A program made the position numbers and the translations under genes. From Nemertoderma westbladi (lineage: Eukaryota; Xenacoelomorpha; Nemertodermatida; Nemertodermatidae): a DNA stretch of 64,000 nt. The stretch spans positions 17,756 to 81,755 of the forward strand of contig JAUCBJ010003120.1 in NCBI GenBank assembly GCA_032718475.1, read 5' to 3'. The notes under the pieces are model-generated. The model saw only the letters and a list, made by a program, of their open reading frames with translations, was not told where the DNA came from and ran no database searches. Every line of letters starts with the position of its first letter. The first letter of the stretch is position 1. Below are positions 45,679 to 55,978 of the stretch, piece after piece.

Positions 45679-45943
45679 AATGGAGAATAGCGCTATGTCA
45701 TTGCGTCTTACTGATGCTATTTAACGTTTAATGTCACAAGGGAATGATATTCTACCCGCGGCTGAAAAAACACTATCATCCACACAGTCAAATAAATCCG
45801 AACAATTGGAAACCATTCCATTGCAAAAGTATGGCATCTCCTTGGAAACTCTGCGAAACCTTAGTCAGAATCCAGACGCAGAATCAATAGGAAAATTTCT
45901 CCTACGGGTTTTGGAACTTGTTTTCACCAGTGCAGAATTGTAA
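45679..45943 (+). pseudogene. Short disrupted ORF, unknown
   Basis: An ATG at 45679 opens a frame broken by a TAA at 45721-45723. The frame resumes at the next codons and continues to a stop at 45941-45943 (about 70 residues from the ATG at 45731, containing GISLETLRNLSQNPDAESIG). Composition looks protein-like and the stop could be a CAA change. No family recognised. It may be a remnant or a small exon. Confidence 0.3.
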
Positions 45944-48925
45944 ATGCAAAATAAAAACGTTTAAAATATCTATAGCGGCGAAAGCGATAACGAACGGTTT
46001 TTTTAAACATAAACTATCTAAGGGACATGCAGCGCATTAAATATTGTAAATAAGAGATTGCATTATAATGATCTAATGATTATGATTATATTTATTCATT
46101 CCTTGTTGTGTTATTTGCATGCTTTTATTTGTATAATTAAATTAAATAATTGAATAATAAGTAACATAAATATATTTAATTATAAACAATTATTTATTGA
46201 AAAATTATTTATACAGAACGATACATTCTACCAAGCATTTTCCAGGGGTTATTCGTTTATTGTAATATTTAATGCAGGGAATAGTGCGGTTAGCCAAGTA
46301 AAATAATCTACAGTACATTGTATAGACTGCAACTGGAAAGGAGGAATTTAACTACAGTATTCTACAGTACACTACCGCAATTCAGTAGAACACCACACAC
46401 ACACCAACTGTATTGTTACAGTGCCTGTCAATCAATCTAAGGCTTTGCGGGATCCCATTAGTAGCCTGGCCTGTAGTTGTTTGATGCAGCCGCCATGCTC
46501 TTTGAGCTTAGTCTACCCGCCTAGCCGCCCTGCTCTTTATTTCCCTGCCCTACACTGCCCTATACTAACCCATGGCATCTCTGCACAGAGGGATACTTCG
46601 GCTCTACATTTTCAATCTGTTAAATCTGATCAATCTAGACAGAAAGTCTGGATTGAAGAAGTTGAAAGTAGGTTCAATTTCATCAATCTAACTATTATTT
46701 TTCTACGAGAGTAGATTGATTCAGATTGATGCAGATTGAAGAATGGATTTTAATTGTGAACAAGACTGTATGAAATAATTTTCCGTAATAGATGGAGTTA
46801 ATCCCCTTACCGCCTTACCTGAGGTTCCCCTGCCCGTGTAGGTCATGTATCAGGCGGTTTTACCTTTAGACCTACTCAGGCTTAAAATACCACATGAATA
46901 CGGCGATATACGACAACATTCGATACGATTGCTATAAATGTGTTAAATCGTACTCAACGAGACATAATCGAAATAATATCCATGTGAGAAGGCTGCACGG
47001 CATCGATAAAGGAGGCGGCCATGCGATGAGTGTTGTAAATGGTTCAAAATCAGGCGGGATGTTTTATACTTCACGTACGAATCTACCTCAAAGGTGCGAA
47101 AGGTGGAGAAATTATTCAAAGGTGGCGTATTAAACAAGAAAGGTATAAGCCTCGGCCCTATATACCTTTCATTAATAATACGCCTATTTAAAACGCTTAT
47201 AAAGTTTGATTTTGAACATAAATATTCTTAAAAACTACCAATCCAACTACGTTTTTAGACTGTTAAAGCAACCATATATCTAAATCGAATTTCAAGCCTT
47301 CAAGCAATCTCATAAATGGTTGTGAAACAATTATGAACATTTTACGCAAATATTTTATGTTTTCTATTGTGGCCCGCCCATTGGGTGTGTTATTATTACA
47401 GTGACATTCTGGCCAGCTCATTGGCTGTTGGCACGAAATTATAGTAAATGTTATGATGCCTTGACAACTGAATAAACATCAACATAACCCATCGCAATTT
47501 TTAGTAAGAAGGCGTTTGTACTGTAATATAACAATCAATTAAATATTTTTAGATTTATTATAAGGAGTGGCTTTCTTTGTAGAGAGTAAAAATTATATTA
47601 GCAATAATAATTCATTCCGATATTTCTGATATATTTTCGGATATAAAGACGGCTGCTGGCGGATAAAACTTGGCCTTTATTTAAAAGTAAATGTTTAGTA
47701 GGAGCTAGGCAGGTAGGAGGTTTCAGTGCTACGGTATTTATCTTAACTTGTAAGATGCCTTTCGCAGTTAGGTTACCTAGTACATAACACTAATTGTATG
47801 TATAAATGGTACAGAAGGATGGTAGTAGTTTTTTCGAAATAAATAAAAAATAGGATAAACTAAAACTTTCCAAACGGTTGTTAACTTACTAAAGGCTTGG
47901 AGGTAATGCCTACTTGTTGTGGTCAATCATTATAAAAATGTAGGGCTACAGAATGTTATGGGCGGCAATTATTTATAAGATGTGATGAAGTTTACAGAGG
48001 GACTTTCAAGATAACTCACTAATTCACTGCAATGAATTATAATAACTCCAGAATTTGCGAATGCTTACCATTTTAAATGATGGATAGCTCCTCTTTGCAT
48101 ATACTGTAGTATTGACTTATACTAACATTTGTTCTCCTGAAAATTTCCTTTAAAATGAGCCCTGAATGTGCTCTGTACGATAAAAAATGAAAGGTATGAA
48201 ACTTTTTTAGACGCTCATCGCGTAAAAATCATTCATGGAAAATATGATTTTAACTTTTTATATTTATATCGCGACATTAGAAACTACCCGTACTTCACAC
48301 ATGATATCTCGTGAACGAAACAAAATATGGAAATAATACTGTTTTTAGATTTGGAATCACCATTACATTCGGATTCAGATGGGATATACTAAAAAATTGC
48401 AATTTTTTGGCCCAAATTCGACCCCCCCCCCCCCCCCCCCCTTAACATAAAGTTAGGCTACTGAGCGCCCTACATACAATTGAAATTGAACTGCAGTTTT
48501 TCTGCGGTATTTCCTAAGTTACTGTAGTTCTATTTACTTACACTTCAACAACAGATCCCTGAACTTGCCCATTGTTATATAATTACAACTACATGTTCTG
48601 GAATATTTATGACGTAGGTAACGCAGTTTTATGCCTCGCAGACATTTATTTGTAAAGAGATGCCAAGAAACTATATTGCCCTTTGACTTTACTTTATATT
48701 TACTTTTTTCGCCGTGTAAAGGGAAATACATGACATCTATGTATTTCTCCATATTTTTTATTATGTTCTATTGAATAAGTAATTATTTAAATTATTAAGT
48801 TTAATGACTTTACCTCCTACTAATTGTAAGTAATGCAAAGCGTTTTAGATAATATATTGTAATAAATTTTTTAGGCAATTTTATAAATATTGATAATAAT
48901 AATAATTTAACAACATTATAAGATC
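45944..48925. other. Intergenic region before DRC7
   Basis: About 3 kb, AT-rich. A 79-codon frame at 46894-47133 has a C-x2-C ... H-x4-H arrangement that only loosely resembles a C2H2 finger. A run of 19 cytosines lies at 48422-48440. A TTTTTTAG near 48873 just before the DRC7 5' leader could be a 3' splice site of a 5'-UTR intron. Nothing else is supported. Confidence 0.5.
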
Positions 48926-51472
48926 ATGGATGACCTAATGGAAGAAGAAGGATCAGTTGAGAATAATGAGATTGAGGAAGGCGCAGAGACAGATCAGAGA
49001 TTGAGCGAAGCCATTGAAGAACTACAAGAAGAAATTAAAGAATTTCGTGTACAAATACCTGACATTGCTTGGAAGAAACCAGCGATAGACGAAGCTGAAT
49101 TTCCTCCCGAGTTTAAAGAGAACACAGACGCAGAGGAATTAATCCAAGAGTTTGCTGAAAATTTCCGAAAACAATATATACATATATACAGAGATCGGAA
49201 ACCCCTGTTTCTTTGTCCGCTAAACGATTGCGGCATACCGAAATTCGTTTGCACTACAGTTAGGCCATCATTGTTACCATATGAAGAACTGTGGGATCAT
49301 TTTGGGGCGAGTGCATTCGTTTCTGACTACTTGGAATTTGAGGCTTTAGAAAAACCAACGGATTTACCTACTTATCTGTATTCACCAACGACAGTACTAC
49401 AACTTCAATTGGGAAATTGTTTCAACTATTCTACGGTTCTTTGTTCGTTTCTAATTGGCGCTGGTTACGATGCTTATGTTGTCAGCGGTTATGCGACGAG
49501 GGAGATGTGCTTGATGGACGAAAGTAGAGATATCTGTCCATTACTTAGGAAAACCCACGAGGAAACTGGAAGTATTGATGTGGTACAACAAAGAAAATAT
49601 ACTGTGAAACCTCCAAAAGATCTTAGCAGTAAATACGAGAAAAAAATGCAGGAAAGGAAAGAGCGAGAAGAGAGAGAAGCCGAACAAAAACGAAAAATAG
49701 AAGAAGAAAAGGAACAGTTGGAACGCGAGAAACCTCCTCCTGATGATTTGTTTGGCCAGAGAATTCACTCCTGGGTTGTCGTTCTGTCGGGCAAACGAGA
49801 AGTGCCAGAAACATTCTTTATTGACAGTCTCACAGGTAACGCTTACTCAACAGAGCATTCCGCATTCCTTGGCATAGAGTCTCTTTGGAACCATACCAAC
49901 TACTGGGTTAATATGCAAGATTGTAGTAATGGTTGTAGAGACTTAATATTTGACCTGGGAGATTGTTCGAAATGGGAGTATATGTTTCCTCAAATGGATA
50001 AACCGATACTGAGCCTTCCTGAAGATAAGGTCGATGGGTTTGATGATGATGAAGAAGACCTTAATATCGAAGGTAAAGACGAAAGGTTGGTAGACCTTCC
50101 GCCCTCATGGGTGCCACTCATCGCCATTACTCCTGAGCAGTACGAACAGCGTTGTCCGCAAGGGAAGAAAACGACACTTTACAAACGAGCCAAGTTGGAA
50201 CAATTTGCCGCATACCTACTCAAGGAAGGCCTGTCTCATAGACTCAGTATTTATTCTGATCTGGAACTAAATAACTTAGTTCGAGTGACGGACACTTTCC
50301 GATTTAGAACGGATAAATTACAGAAGAGAGTTTTGGAGCATCCAGATGGCACTATTACAGAATACTTTGCCCCTGGAAGAATGCGTGCACTTAAGGAACA
50401 CACATACAATGTAACAAGTCCTGGTCCAGAGTCAGAAAGGGTCATGACATTCTATCATGATCACCGAATCGACGGGTTAGCTTGCCGCGAAGAGACGCCA
50501 ACCTCTATGACGGAACACTTCGAGGATCGAGCTGATTTCCTCTATAAACGACACATCGAGTTCGGAAAACGGCAGAAAAAGTTCGGACCAGCGGAAACCT
50601 CAAATCGACCTGTTTTGGAAATTTGTGAAAGTTTCCATAGAAACGAGAAATTACCAGCTGATAGTGACGTTGAAGAACGACGATTTCTTACATCAGAGGA
50701 TAAAATTCAGTTAACGTACCATCGCGCATCCAATAAGATTTCAGCATCTTCTCGGGAATTTCTAAAACCACCAGGTTCAAATGAAAGAGGCGCTGTAATT
50801 ATATTAACCAATGACATGGTTAATACTTATCAAGTTGACCAAACGACGGCTCCCCCTAAGAATCTCTTTATATACGAGATGCTATTGGATCTGATTCAAG
50901 TGGAAAACGAATTGTTGTACGGTGTAAAAACCTCGGAACAGGAAGTTCGTGATATTCTCAATGAGAGAACTGTGGAGGAATCGAATTGGGAACTAGAAAT
51001 TTCTGTTTATGATACGAAGCGTAATGACAAAGTTCGAGCGATGCGTTTGGAAATAGAAAGACAAGAAATGGAAGAAAAATTAAGACGTGACGACTTGGAA
51101 TTAGATTACCTAGCGCCATTCCTTGCGTTGTTAGGCAACCCATCTGTAATAGTTAAGAAAACGGCTTTCCAATTGAAAGAAGATTGTCTTGCTGATCTTA
51201 AAAGACGTTTAATAGATAAAGCGAATCTAATACAGTCGCGTTTTGAGAAAGAGACGCAGGAACTTCAAAAGAAACAGCATTGGTACCAACAGAATCAGGT
51301 CTCCATGACCAAAGAAGATGAGGATCAGTATATACATTACTGCTCCGACGCAATGTTTAGAATTCATATTCTAGAATTGCGATTAACGCGCCATAAAGAA
51401 CTCGCACCTCAGAAGTACATCGCATTGGAACAGAGACTACGTACCGACCCACGATTGGCTAATTTTTTCTAG
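48926..51472 (+). CDS. DRC7: Dynein regulatory complex subunit 7, intronless
   Basis: DRC7 (CCDC135, FAP50 in Chlamydomonas) is a subunit of the nexin-dynein regulatory complex that links outer doublets in motile cilia and sperm flagella. The 848-residue frame aligns by eye along the whole human protein (about 874 residues): CPLNDCGIPKFVCTTVRPSL, the transglutaminase-like core GNCFNYSTVLCSFLIGAGYD, a Lys/Glu coiled coil at about 232-272, HSWVVVLSGKREVPETFFID, SLWNHTNYWVNMQDC, and the C-terminal block KANLIQSRFEKETQELQKKQ through FRIHILELRLTRHKELAPQK. The C-terminus is a few residues short. No frameshift or stop is present and there is no intron in 2.5 kb, although vertebrate DRC7 has many exons. 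This suggests a retrocopy or lineage intron loss, apparently still under selection. Confidence 0.95.
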   Translation: MDDLMEEEGSVENNEIEEGAETDQRLSEAIEELQEEIKEFRVQIPDIAWKKPAIDEAEFPPEFKENTDAEELIQEFAENFRKQYIHIYRDRKPLFLCPLNDCGIPKFVCTTVRPSLLPYEELWDHFGASAFVSDYLEFEALEKPTDLPTYLYSPTTVLQLQLGNCFNYSTVLCSFLIGAGYDAYVVSGYATREMCLMDESRDICPLLRKTHEETGSIDVVQQRKYTVKPPKDLSSKYEKKMQERKEREEREAEQKRKIEEEKEQLEREKPPPDDLFGQRIHSWVVVLSGKREVPETFFIDSLTGNAYSTEHSAFLGIESLWNHTNYWVNMQDCSNGCRDLIFDLGDCSKWEYMFPQMDKPILSLPEDKVDGFDDDEEDLNIEGKDERLVDLPPSWVPLIAITPEQYEQRCPQGKKTTLYKRAKLEQFAAYLLKEGLSHRLSIYSDLELNNLVRVTDTFRFRTDKLQKRVLEHPDGTITEYFAPGRMRALKEHTYNVTSPGPESERVMTFYHDHRIDGLACREETPTSMTEHFEDRADFLYKRHIEFGKRQKKFGPAETSNRPVLEICESFHRNEKLPADSDVEERRFLTSEDKIQLTYHRASNKISASSREFLKPPGSNERGAVIILTNDMVNTYQVDQTTAPPKNLFIYEMLLDLIQVENELLYGVKTSEQEVRDILNERTVEESNWELEISVYDTKRNDKVRAMRLEIERQEMEEKLRRDDLELDYLAPFLALLGNPSVIVKKTAFQLKEDCLADLKRRLIDKANLIQSRFEKETQELQKKQHWYQQNQVSMTKEDEDQYIHYCSDAMFRIHILELRLTRHKELAPQKYIALEQRLRTDPRLANFF

Positions 51473-51862
51473 CGTCTATTACAGACTCTTTGACTATTAT
51501 TAATTACAGCTTTCCTATGTAGCATTTTTCGTGGACAACTAAAGAAATTATCATAAACTCAACGATTCGAATACTCAAGGTCATCCAATTTCTTTTACTA
51601 TTAGAGGCTACGTGTTGTCAGTTTTACTCTTAATTAAAGTATTGTTGTAAAATGAAAAGCACAAATTAAACATTATTTTCCATACAAGCAGTCAATACAG
51701 AAACCGAATGTGAACACGTGTCCTCTTGAGTACAGGACTAGGACTGCACATTAATTAATTGAGCTCAATAAATAGGCCTTCAGTAAATCTTGGTGCGGGT
51801 GGGATATCAGCATTAGGATTACTTAAAACTGATAGTAAAAATATGAGAGCCATTACACCTTA

Positions 51863-53123
51863 CATGAAGTGGGGCCTTCGCGCAGCATGTGACATAAACG
51901 TATGTTACCACTACTACTACTATAATCGGCCTACTGTATTGGAGCTGCAAGGTGAGATGCTAGGCTGGCTTAACATGAATTGTTTTGCCACCACCATGCA
52001 ATCCACAATTGACATGCCGCAATGCAGTGTGCATTAAGATTGCTATGCCGGCTTCTATTGTTATATGACTTATTATGTTAATTAAGTACCAACTCGAAAG
52101 AATTACAATAAAAAAAGATAATGTCCTCTAATCCATTTATCACCTAGATGCAGACTGGGTGACTGCCGTAGATGCAGACTGGGTGACTGCCGTAAATACA
52201 GACTGGGTGACCGCCGTATATGCAGACTGGGTGACTGCCGTAGATGCAGACTGGGTGACTGCCGTAGATGCAGACTGGGAAACTGCCGTAGATGCAGACT
52301 GGGTGACTGCCGTAGATACAGACTGGGTGACTGCCGTATATGCAGACTGGGTGACTGCCGTAGATGCAGACTGGGTGACTGCCGTAGATGCAGACTGGGT
52401 GACTGCCGTCGATGCAGACTGGGTGACTGCCGTCGATGCAGACTGGGTGACTGCCGTAGATGCAGACTGGGTGACTGCCGTAGATGCAGACTGGGTGACT
52501 GCCGTAGATGCAGACTGGGTGACTGCCGTAGATGCAGACTGGGTGACTGCCGTAGATGCAGACTGGGTGGCTGCCATAGATGCAGACTGGGTGACTGCCG
52601 TCGATGCAGACTGGGTGACTGCCGTCGATGCAGACTGGGTGACTGCCGTAGATGCAGACTGGGTGACTGCCGTAGATGCAGACTGGGTGACTGCCGTAGA
52701 TGCAGACTGGGTGACTGCCGTTGATGCAGACTAGGTGACTGCCGTAGATGCAGACTGGGTGACTGCCGTAGATGCAGACTGGGTGACTGCCGTAGATGCA
52801 GACTGGGTGACTGCCGTAGATGCAGACAAGGTGACTGCCGTAGATGGAGACTGGGTGACTGACGTGATTTAAAGCAAATAAATGTGAGGACATTTACTGT
52901 TTAGATATGTAGCCATCTAGCGGGAGACTGTTTAACTGGTGTCTGAATGTCTCTAAAAAATCTCAACTTTTAGTTTTATTGTTGCCTGCAAATTTTCAAT
53001 TCGACAAAGTTAGTAGCGTGTCAAAATGGTAACAACGACGGCGACAACTATTTATTTGTAATTGACCCACCCACAACCTGTGTCGGTTCCTAAGACTCCG
53101 CTAACTTCGTGGCTTGCCCCACA
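51863..53123 (-). mobile_element. Dispersed repeat element carrying a 24-bp array
   Basis: The ends on the minus strand, TGTGGGGCAAGCCACGAAGT (53123) and GCGCGAAGGCCCCACTTCAT (51863), match those of the element at 16292-18120. The adjoining 200 bp (GGTGGGTCAATT, trinucleotide GTCGTC tract, GTTGAAAATTTG..AAAAGTTGAGATTTTT, CTCCCGCTAG) also match. Here the 146-bp satellite is replaced by a 24-bp minisatellite (52140-52865). A LINE 3'-end fragment like that at 29.54 kb lies at about 51900-52045. Same family, different internal tandem repeat. Confidence 0.7.
52140..52865. repeat. 24-bp minisatellite
   Basis: About 30 units of GACTGGGTGACTGCCGTAGA plus TGCA. Eight codons per unit keep one plus frame (VTAVDADW repeat) and two minus frames open for up to 249 codons. 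No start, splice or flanking coding context supports expression. Confidence 0.92.
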
Positions 53124-53863
53124 GCCACAAGTATGGTGTCCCAGCCCAGGTAGTTTGTTCGTGCTCAGGAATGTCACTCCATTTACTGTATTTAAAATAA
53201 TTTAACAAATCTGAATAATATATTTATAATATTATACAAAGTAAAGTTTACAAAAACCGTCACTCTACCTACATATTGATTAACATAGTGCGTACAATTG
53301 AATTGCAGTTAGTGAATTAAACATATTGAATGTAATTAAAATTAAATAGGCCTTTAATATTACTAACAATTATATCAACTCATCAACATTTAAATATTCT
53401 GTCGTAAAATAGTAAAGAAAACACTAAACATAAATAGTGATTAGAGCTTAATAGTTAGATAATTGTATTCGATTTTATAACAAGCTGCTAATACATACAA
53501 TCATTGAGACAGCTGATTGGTAGTTTCGCCCTCAACCATTAGGGCTTTCTCAGAGGATAAAGATAGTTACGGTGACAGTAGAGTGAAGTACCCAAGGAAT
53601 AAGAACAGGCAATGTGATGTTGGGGTGAGGATTACCTTACTAACAACCACTATGGAAGCAGCACCACAAACTTGCGCCAATCACGTCTCTGCTTGTTAAC
53701 ATGTCGCCCTGTTTCATTTCTAACTAGAACATTCTAGCTTACACCCCCGAACAAGATTTATTAGCAGCTTATCATCGACTAACAAAATTTAATATTATCA
53801 TTATATTATTAATTAAAAAACCATAACAAACCCAGGAATAAGTTGGCGTCAAATTACCCTTAA
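53124..53863. other. Sequence downstream of the KDM2-like stop codon
   Basis: AT-rich. A 60-codon plus frame at 53517-53699 has no recognised domain. For the minus-strand KDM2-like gene this is the 3' flank; AATATTAAA-type hexamers near 53790 are possible poly(A) signals. No F-box or leucine-rich-repeat exon was seen here on the minus strand. Confidence 0.4.
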
Positions 53864-55978
53864 CTATCTATTTTGAGTGCTACCAGTCCAGCCTATGTAT
53901 GGATTGTATAAGGCTTGTGGATTGGGGTTTAGGTACTGGGGATGTGGCACGGCTGTCATGGTTGAATTAACCGACATTATATTGGATTCGTATGGGTTGC
54001 TAAGGGCTGCATTATATAACTTGTTGCTATGGACTGGGTTCGACTGGGGTATATACAATCTCTCTTGGGGAGTCAATGAAGGATTACTATCGGGCCTACT
54101 TGAATCTACTTGGCTAATATTTCCTGGAAAGTACTGACTAGAAAGATTGGGAACATGTTCCGAACGTTTTAACGCATAGACTGGAATACTTGGTGGGATA
54201 TTCCCAGACCGGCCAACTCTATTTACAACATACCGACTGCTAATTTTTTGCCTGGAATTGTCCGGTATACCAGGCCGGACATATGTTGTTGTAGTCAAAT
54301 CTCGCAAATCATTTAGCCCTATATTATTTGCTGGAATATTTGATCTAATATTTCCCGGAATATTGGATCTAATATTTCCCGGAATATTGGATCTAATATT
54401 TCCCGGAATATTTGATCCAATATTTCCCGGAATATTTGTTCTAATATTTCCCGGAATATTTGATCCAATATTTCCCGGAATATTTGATCCAATATTTCCC
54501 GGAATATTTGTTCTAATATTTCCCGGAATATTTGATCTAATATTTCCCGGAATATTTGATCTAATATTTCCCGGAATATTTGATCTAATATTTCCCGGAA
54601 TATTAGGCCAACTATTTACAGGAAAATAAGACCCAATATTAGACGTACTTTCGGAAATATTTAACCCAACGTTTCCCACAAACTTCGACCCACTACTAAC
54701 GGAAACCATTGGATTTCCGGTCCCATCACGACTAAATCGTTCTGTCAATATTTCCTTCGTCATTAACATCATGCTTCTATCAAAGTTATTTGGGGCAACA
54801 TTCGTATCAACCGGATCCTTATTACCAGAGAATAAACGATCACGTGTCCCAAGTTTACTTTCATTTTGTTTAGTTCCAACTGACAGACTGCTACAGGGGT
54901 ACTGTAACTCTCTTATAGTTCCCAGATAGCGATCTAAACCCTGTATACTCGGTTGATCTTCAACAAATACGCGTGAATGATATTGATCTTTAATTTCGTA
55001 ATTATTGAATTTCTCATGAGTGCTGCGTCGATCTAAAATATCAGATCTTTTCGCGCCCGAAATATCCAATCTCGTCCGATCCGCTTTCCTTACAACGTCG
55101 CGTGTTTTACCATGTCGTATTTTCGCCCAATCTGTTTGCTCCTTTGGTGTCTCGCCGAAGGACCAACTTTGGCACCACCGCAACCGATTAGCCGCCTCCG
55201 CTCGACTACGTTCTACAGCGGAAGTGACGTCATATCCGCATCGAGTGCTGTTGATAACCGATGGGCGGACAACACTGTTTCCAGTATTAGGCATCAATGA
55301 GTAACTGACAATCTCACCAACCTCTATATTGGAACTCTTCTTCTCTCCGATATCTACATCACTATTGGGTGATTCGACTTCTTCAAACTCGATACAGATA
55401 TCAGGAATATCGACTTTAACCTCCGCTTTCTCTTGTAATGGAGTCATTTCTGTCTCCTTGCAATCAAGTATACTGGTTTCGTCTGTTGTTTGATCGGATG
55501 GTGGTTCCTTTTCGACGTCACAACATTTCGGACATCGCCACATATTCGGGACACCGTCGACCACGACGCCACCGCCACTCGAACACTCGATATGGACGAT
55601 TTCGCGGCAGACACTGCACTCATAGAGAGGGGGCGCCACACCCACACCCAATCCGTCGCAGATGCGGCACTTACAGGACCGCGCGAGCACGGGCGCGAGA
55701 CACGCGCGCTCGCGACACGACTGCTTGAGACGACCGGCGCCGCCGAACTTTATCTTATCCAAACAGTTGACGCACTCGCGGCAGTCCGACCGCATACACC
55801 CGTCGCACTGCCGACACGGGTTCCGTCGACGCTGCAGACTGCCGCTAGAGGGCGCTAAGTAGTGCGTAGAGTCGAACCCCAGGGCGGGACATCCGGGACA
55901 GTCCCAGTAGCGACGGGATTCATCGACCGAACGATCCAATAGATTAGCATCGCCAACTCGGCAATCTAAGTGAACCGC
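53864..55978 (-). CDS. KDM2: KDM2-like gene: end of PHD1, CXXC2, PHD2 and C-terminal tail
   Basis: The acceptor TTATTTAG at 55979-55980 joins in phase 0 to the exon ending at 58065, completing the first PHD finger (HE|AVHLDC ... WDCPGCP). Then follow a linker APSSGS; CXXC2 (CRQCDGCMRSDCRECVNC, LDKIKFGGAGRLKQSC), with the KFGG DNA-contact motif intact; and PHD2 (CRICDG, YECSVCREIVHIEC, WRCPKC). The rest is a long disordered tail containing about 12 copies of the octapeptide NIPGNIRS, encoded by a 24-bp minisatellite. Stop TAG at 53864. In known KDM2A/B a single CXXC-PHD pair is followed by F-box and LRRs; here the pair is doubled and no F-box or LRR follows in this exon. A donor within the exon leading to further exons cannot be excluded. 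Confidence 0.85.
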   Translation of the reverse strand, partial: AVHLDCRVGDANLLDRSVDESRRYWDCPGCPALGFDSTHYLAPSSGSLQRRRNPCRQCDGCMRSDCRECVNCLDKIKFGGAGRLKQSCRERACLAPVLARSCKCRICDGLGVGVAPPLYECSVCREIVHIECSSGGGVVVDGVPNMWRCPKCCDVEKEPPSDQTTDETSILDCKETEMTPLQEKAEVKVDIPDICIEFEEVESPNSDVDIGEKKSSNIEVGEIVSYSLMPNTGNSVVRPSVINSTRCGYDVTSAVERSRAEAANRLRWCQSWSFGETPKEQTDWAKIRHGKTRDVVRKADRTRLDISGAKRSDILDRRSTHEKFNNYEIKDQYHSRVFVEDQPSIQGLDRYLGTIRELQYPCSSLSVGTKQNESKLGTRDRLFSGNKDPVDTNVAPNNFDRSMMLMTKEILTERFSRDGTGNPMVSVSSGSKFVGNVGLNISESTSNIGSYFPVNSWPNIPGNIRSNIPGNIRSNIPGNIRSNIPGNIRTNIPGNIGSNIPGNIGSNIPGNIRTNIPGNIGSNIPGNIRSNIPGNIRSNIPGNIRSNIPANNIGLNDLRDLTTTTYVRPGIPDNSRQKISSRYVVNRVGRSGNIPPSIPVYALKRSEHVPNLSSQYFPGNISQVDSSRPDSNPSLTPQERLYIPQSNPVHSNKLYNAALSNPYESNIMSVNSTMTAVPHPQYLNPNPQALYNPYIGWTGSTQNR
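54320..54620 (-). repeat. Coding 24-bp minisatellite in KDM2-like exon
   Basis: About 12 units of CTAATATTTCCCGGAATATT plus TGAT (plus strand) inside the open frame. On the coding strand each gives an NIPGNI(R/G)(S/T) octapeptide. It includes the palindrome ATTCCGGGAAAT. Confidence 0.9.

Noticed and set aside
46894-47133. C2H2 zinc-finger exon
   Set aside because: Cys and His spacing only roughly fits; the conserved Phe and Leu are missing and no neighbouring finger exists.
52144-52893. Repeat frames HPVCIYGS / VTAVDADW as a secreted repeat or beta-helix protein
   Set aside because: Monotonous 24-bp minisatellite inside a dispersed element; frames on both strands equally open.
55438-55862. 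Plus-strand frames opposite the CXXC2/PHD2 region (96-122 codons)
   Set aside because: Antisense shadows of a recognisable CXXC-PHD coding sequence.
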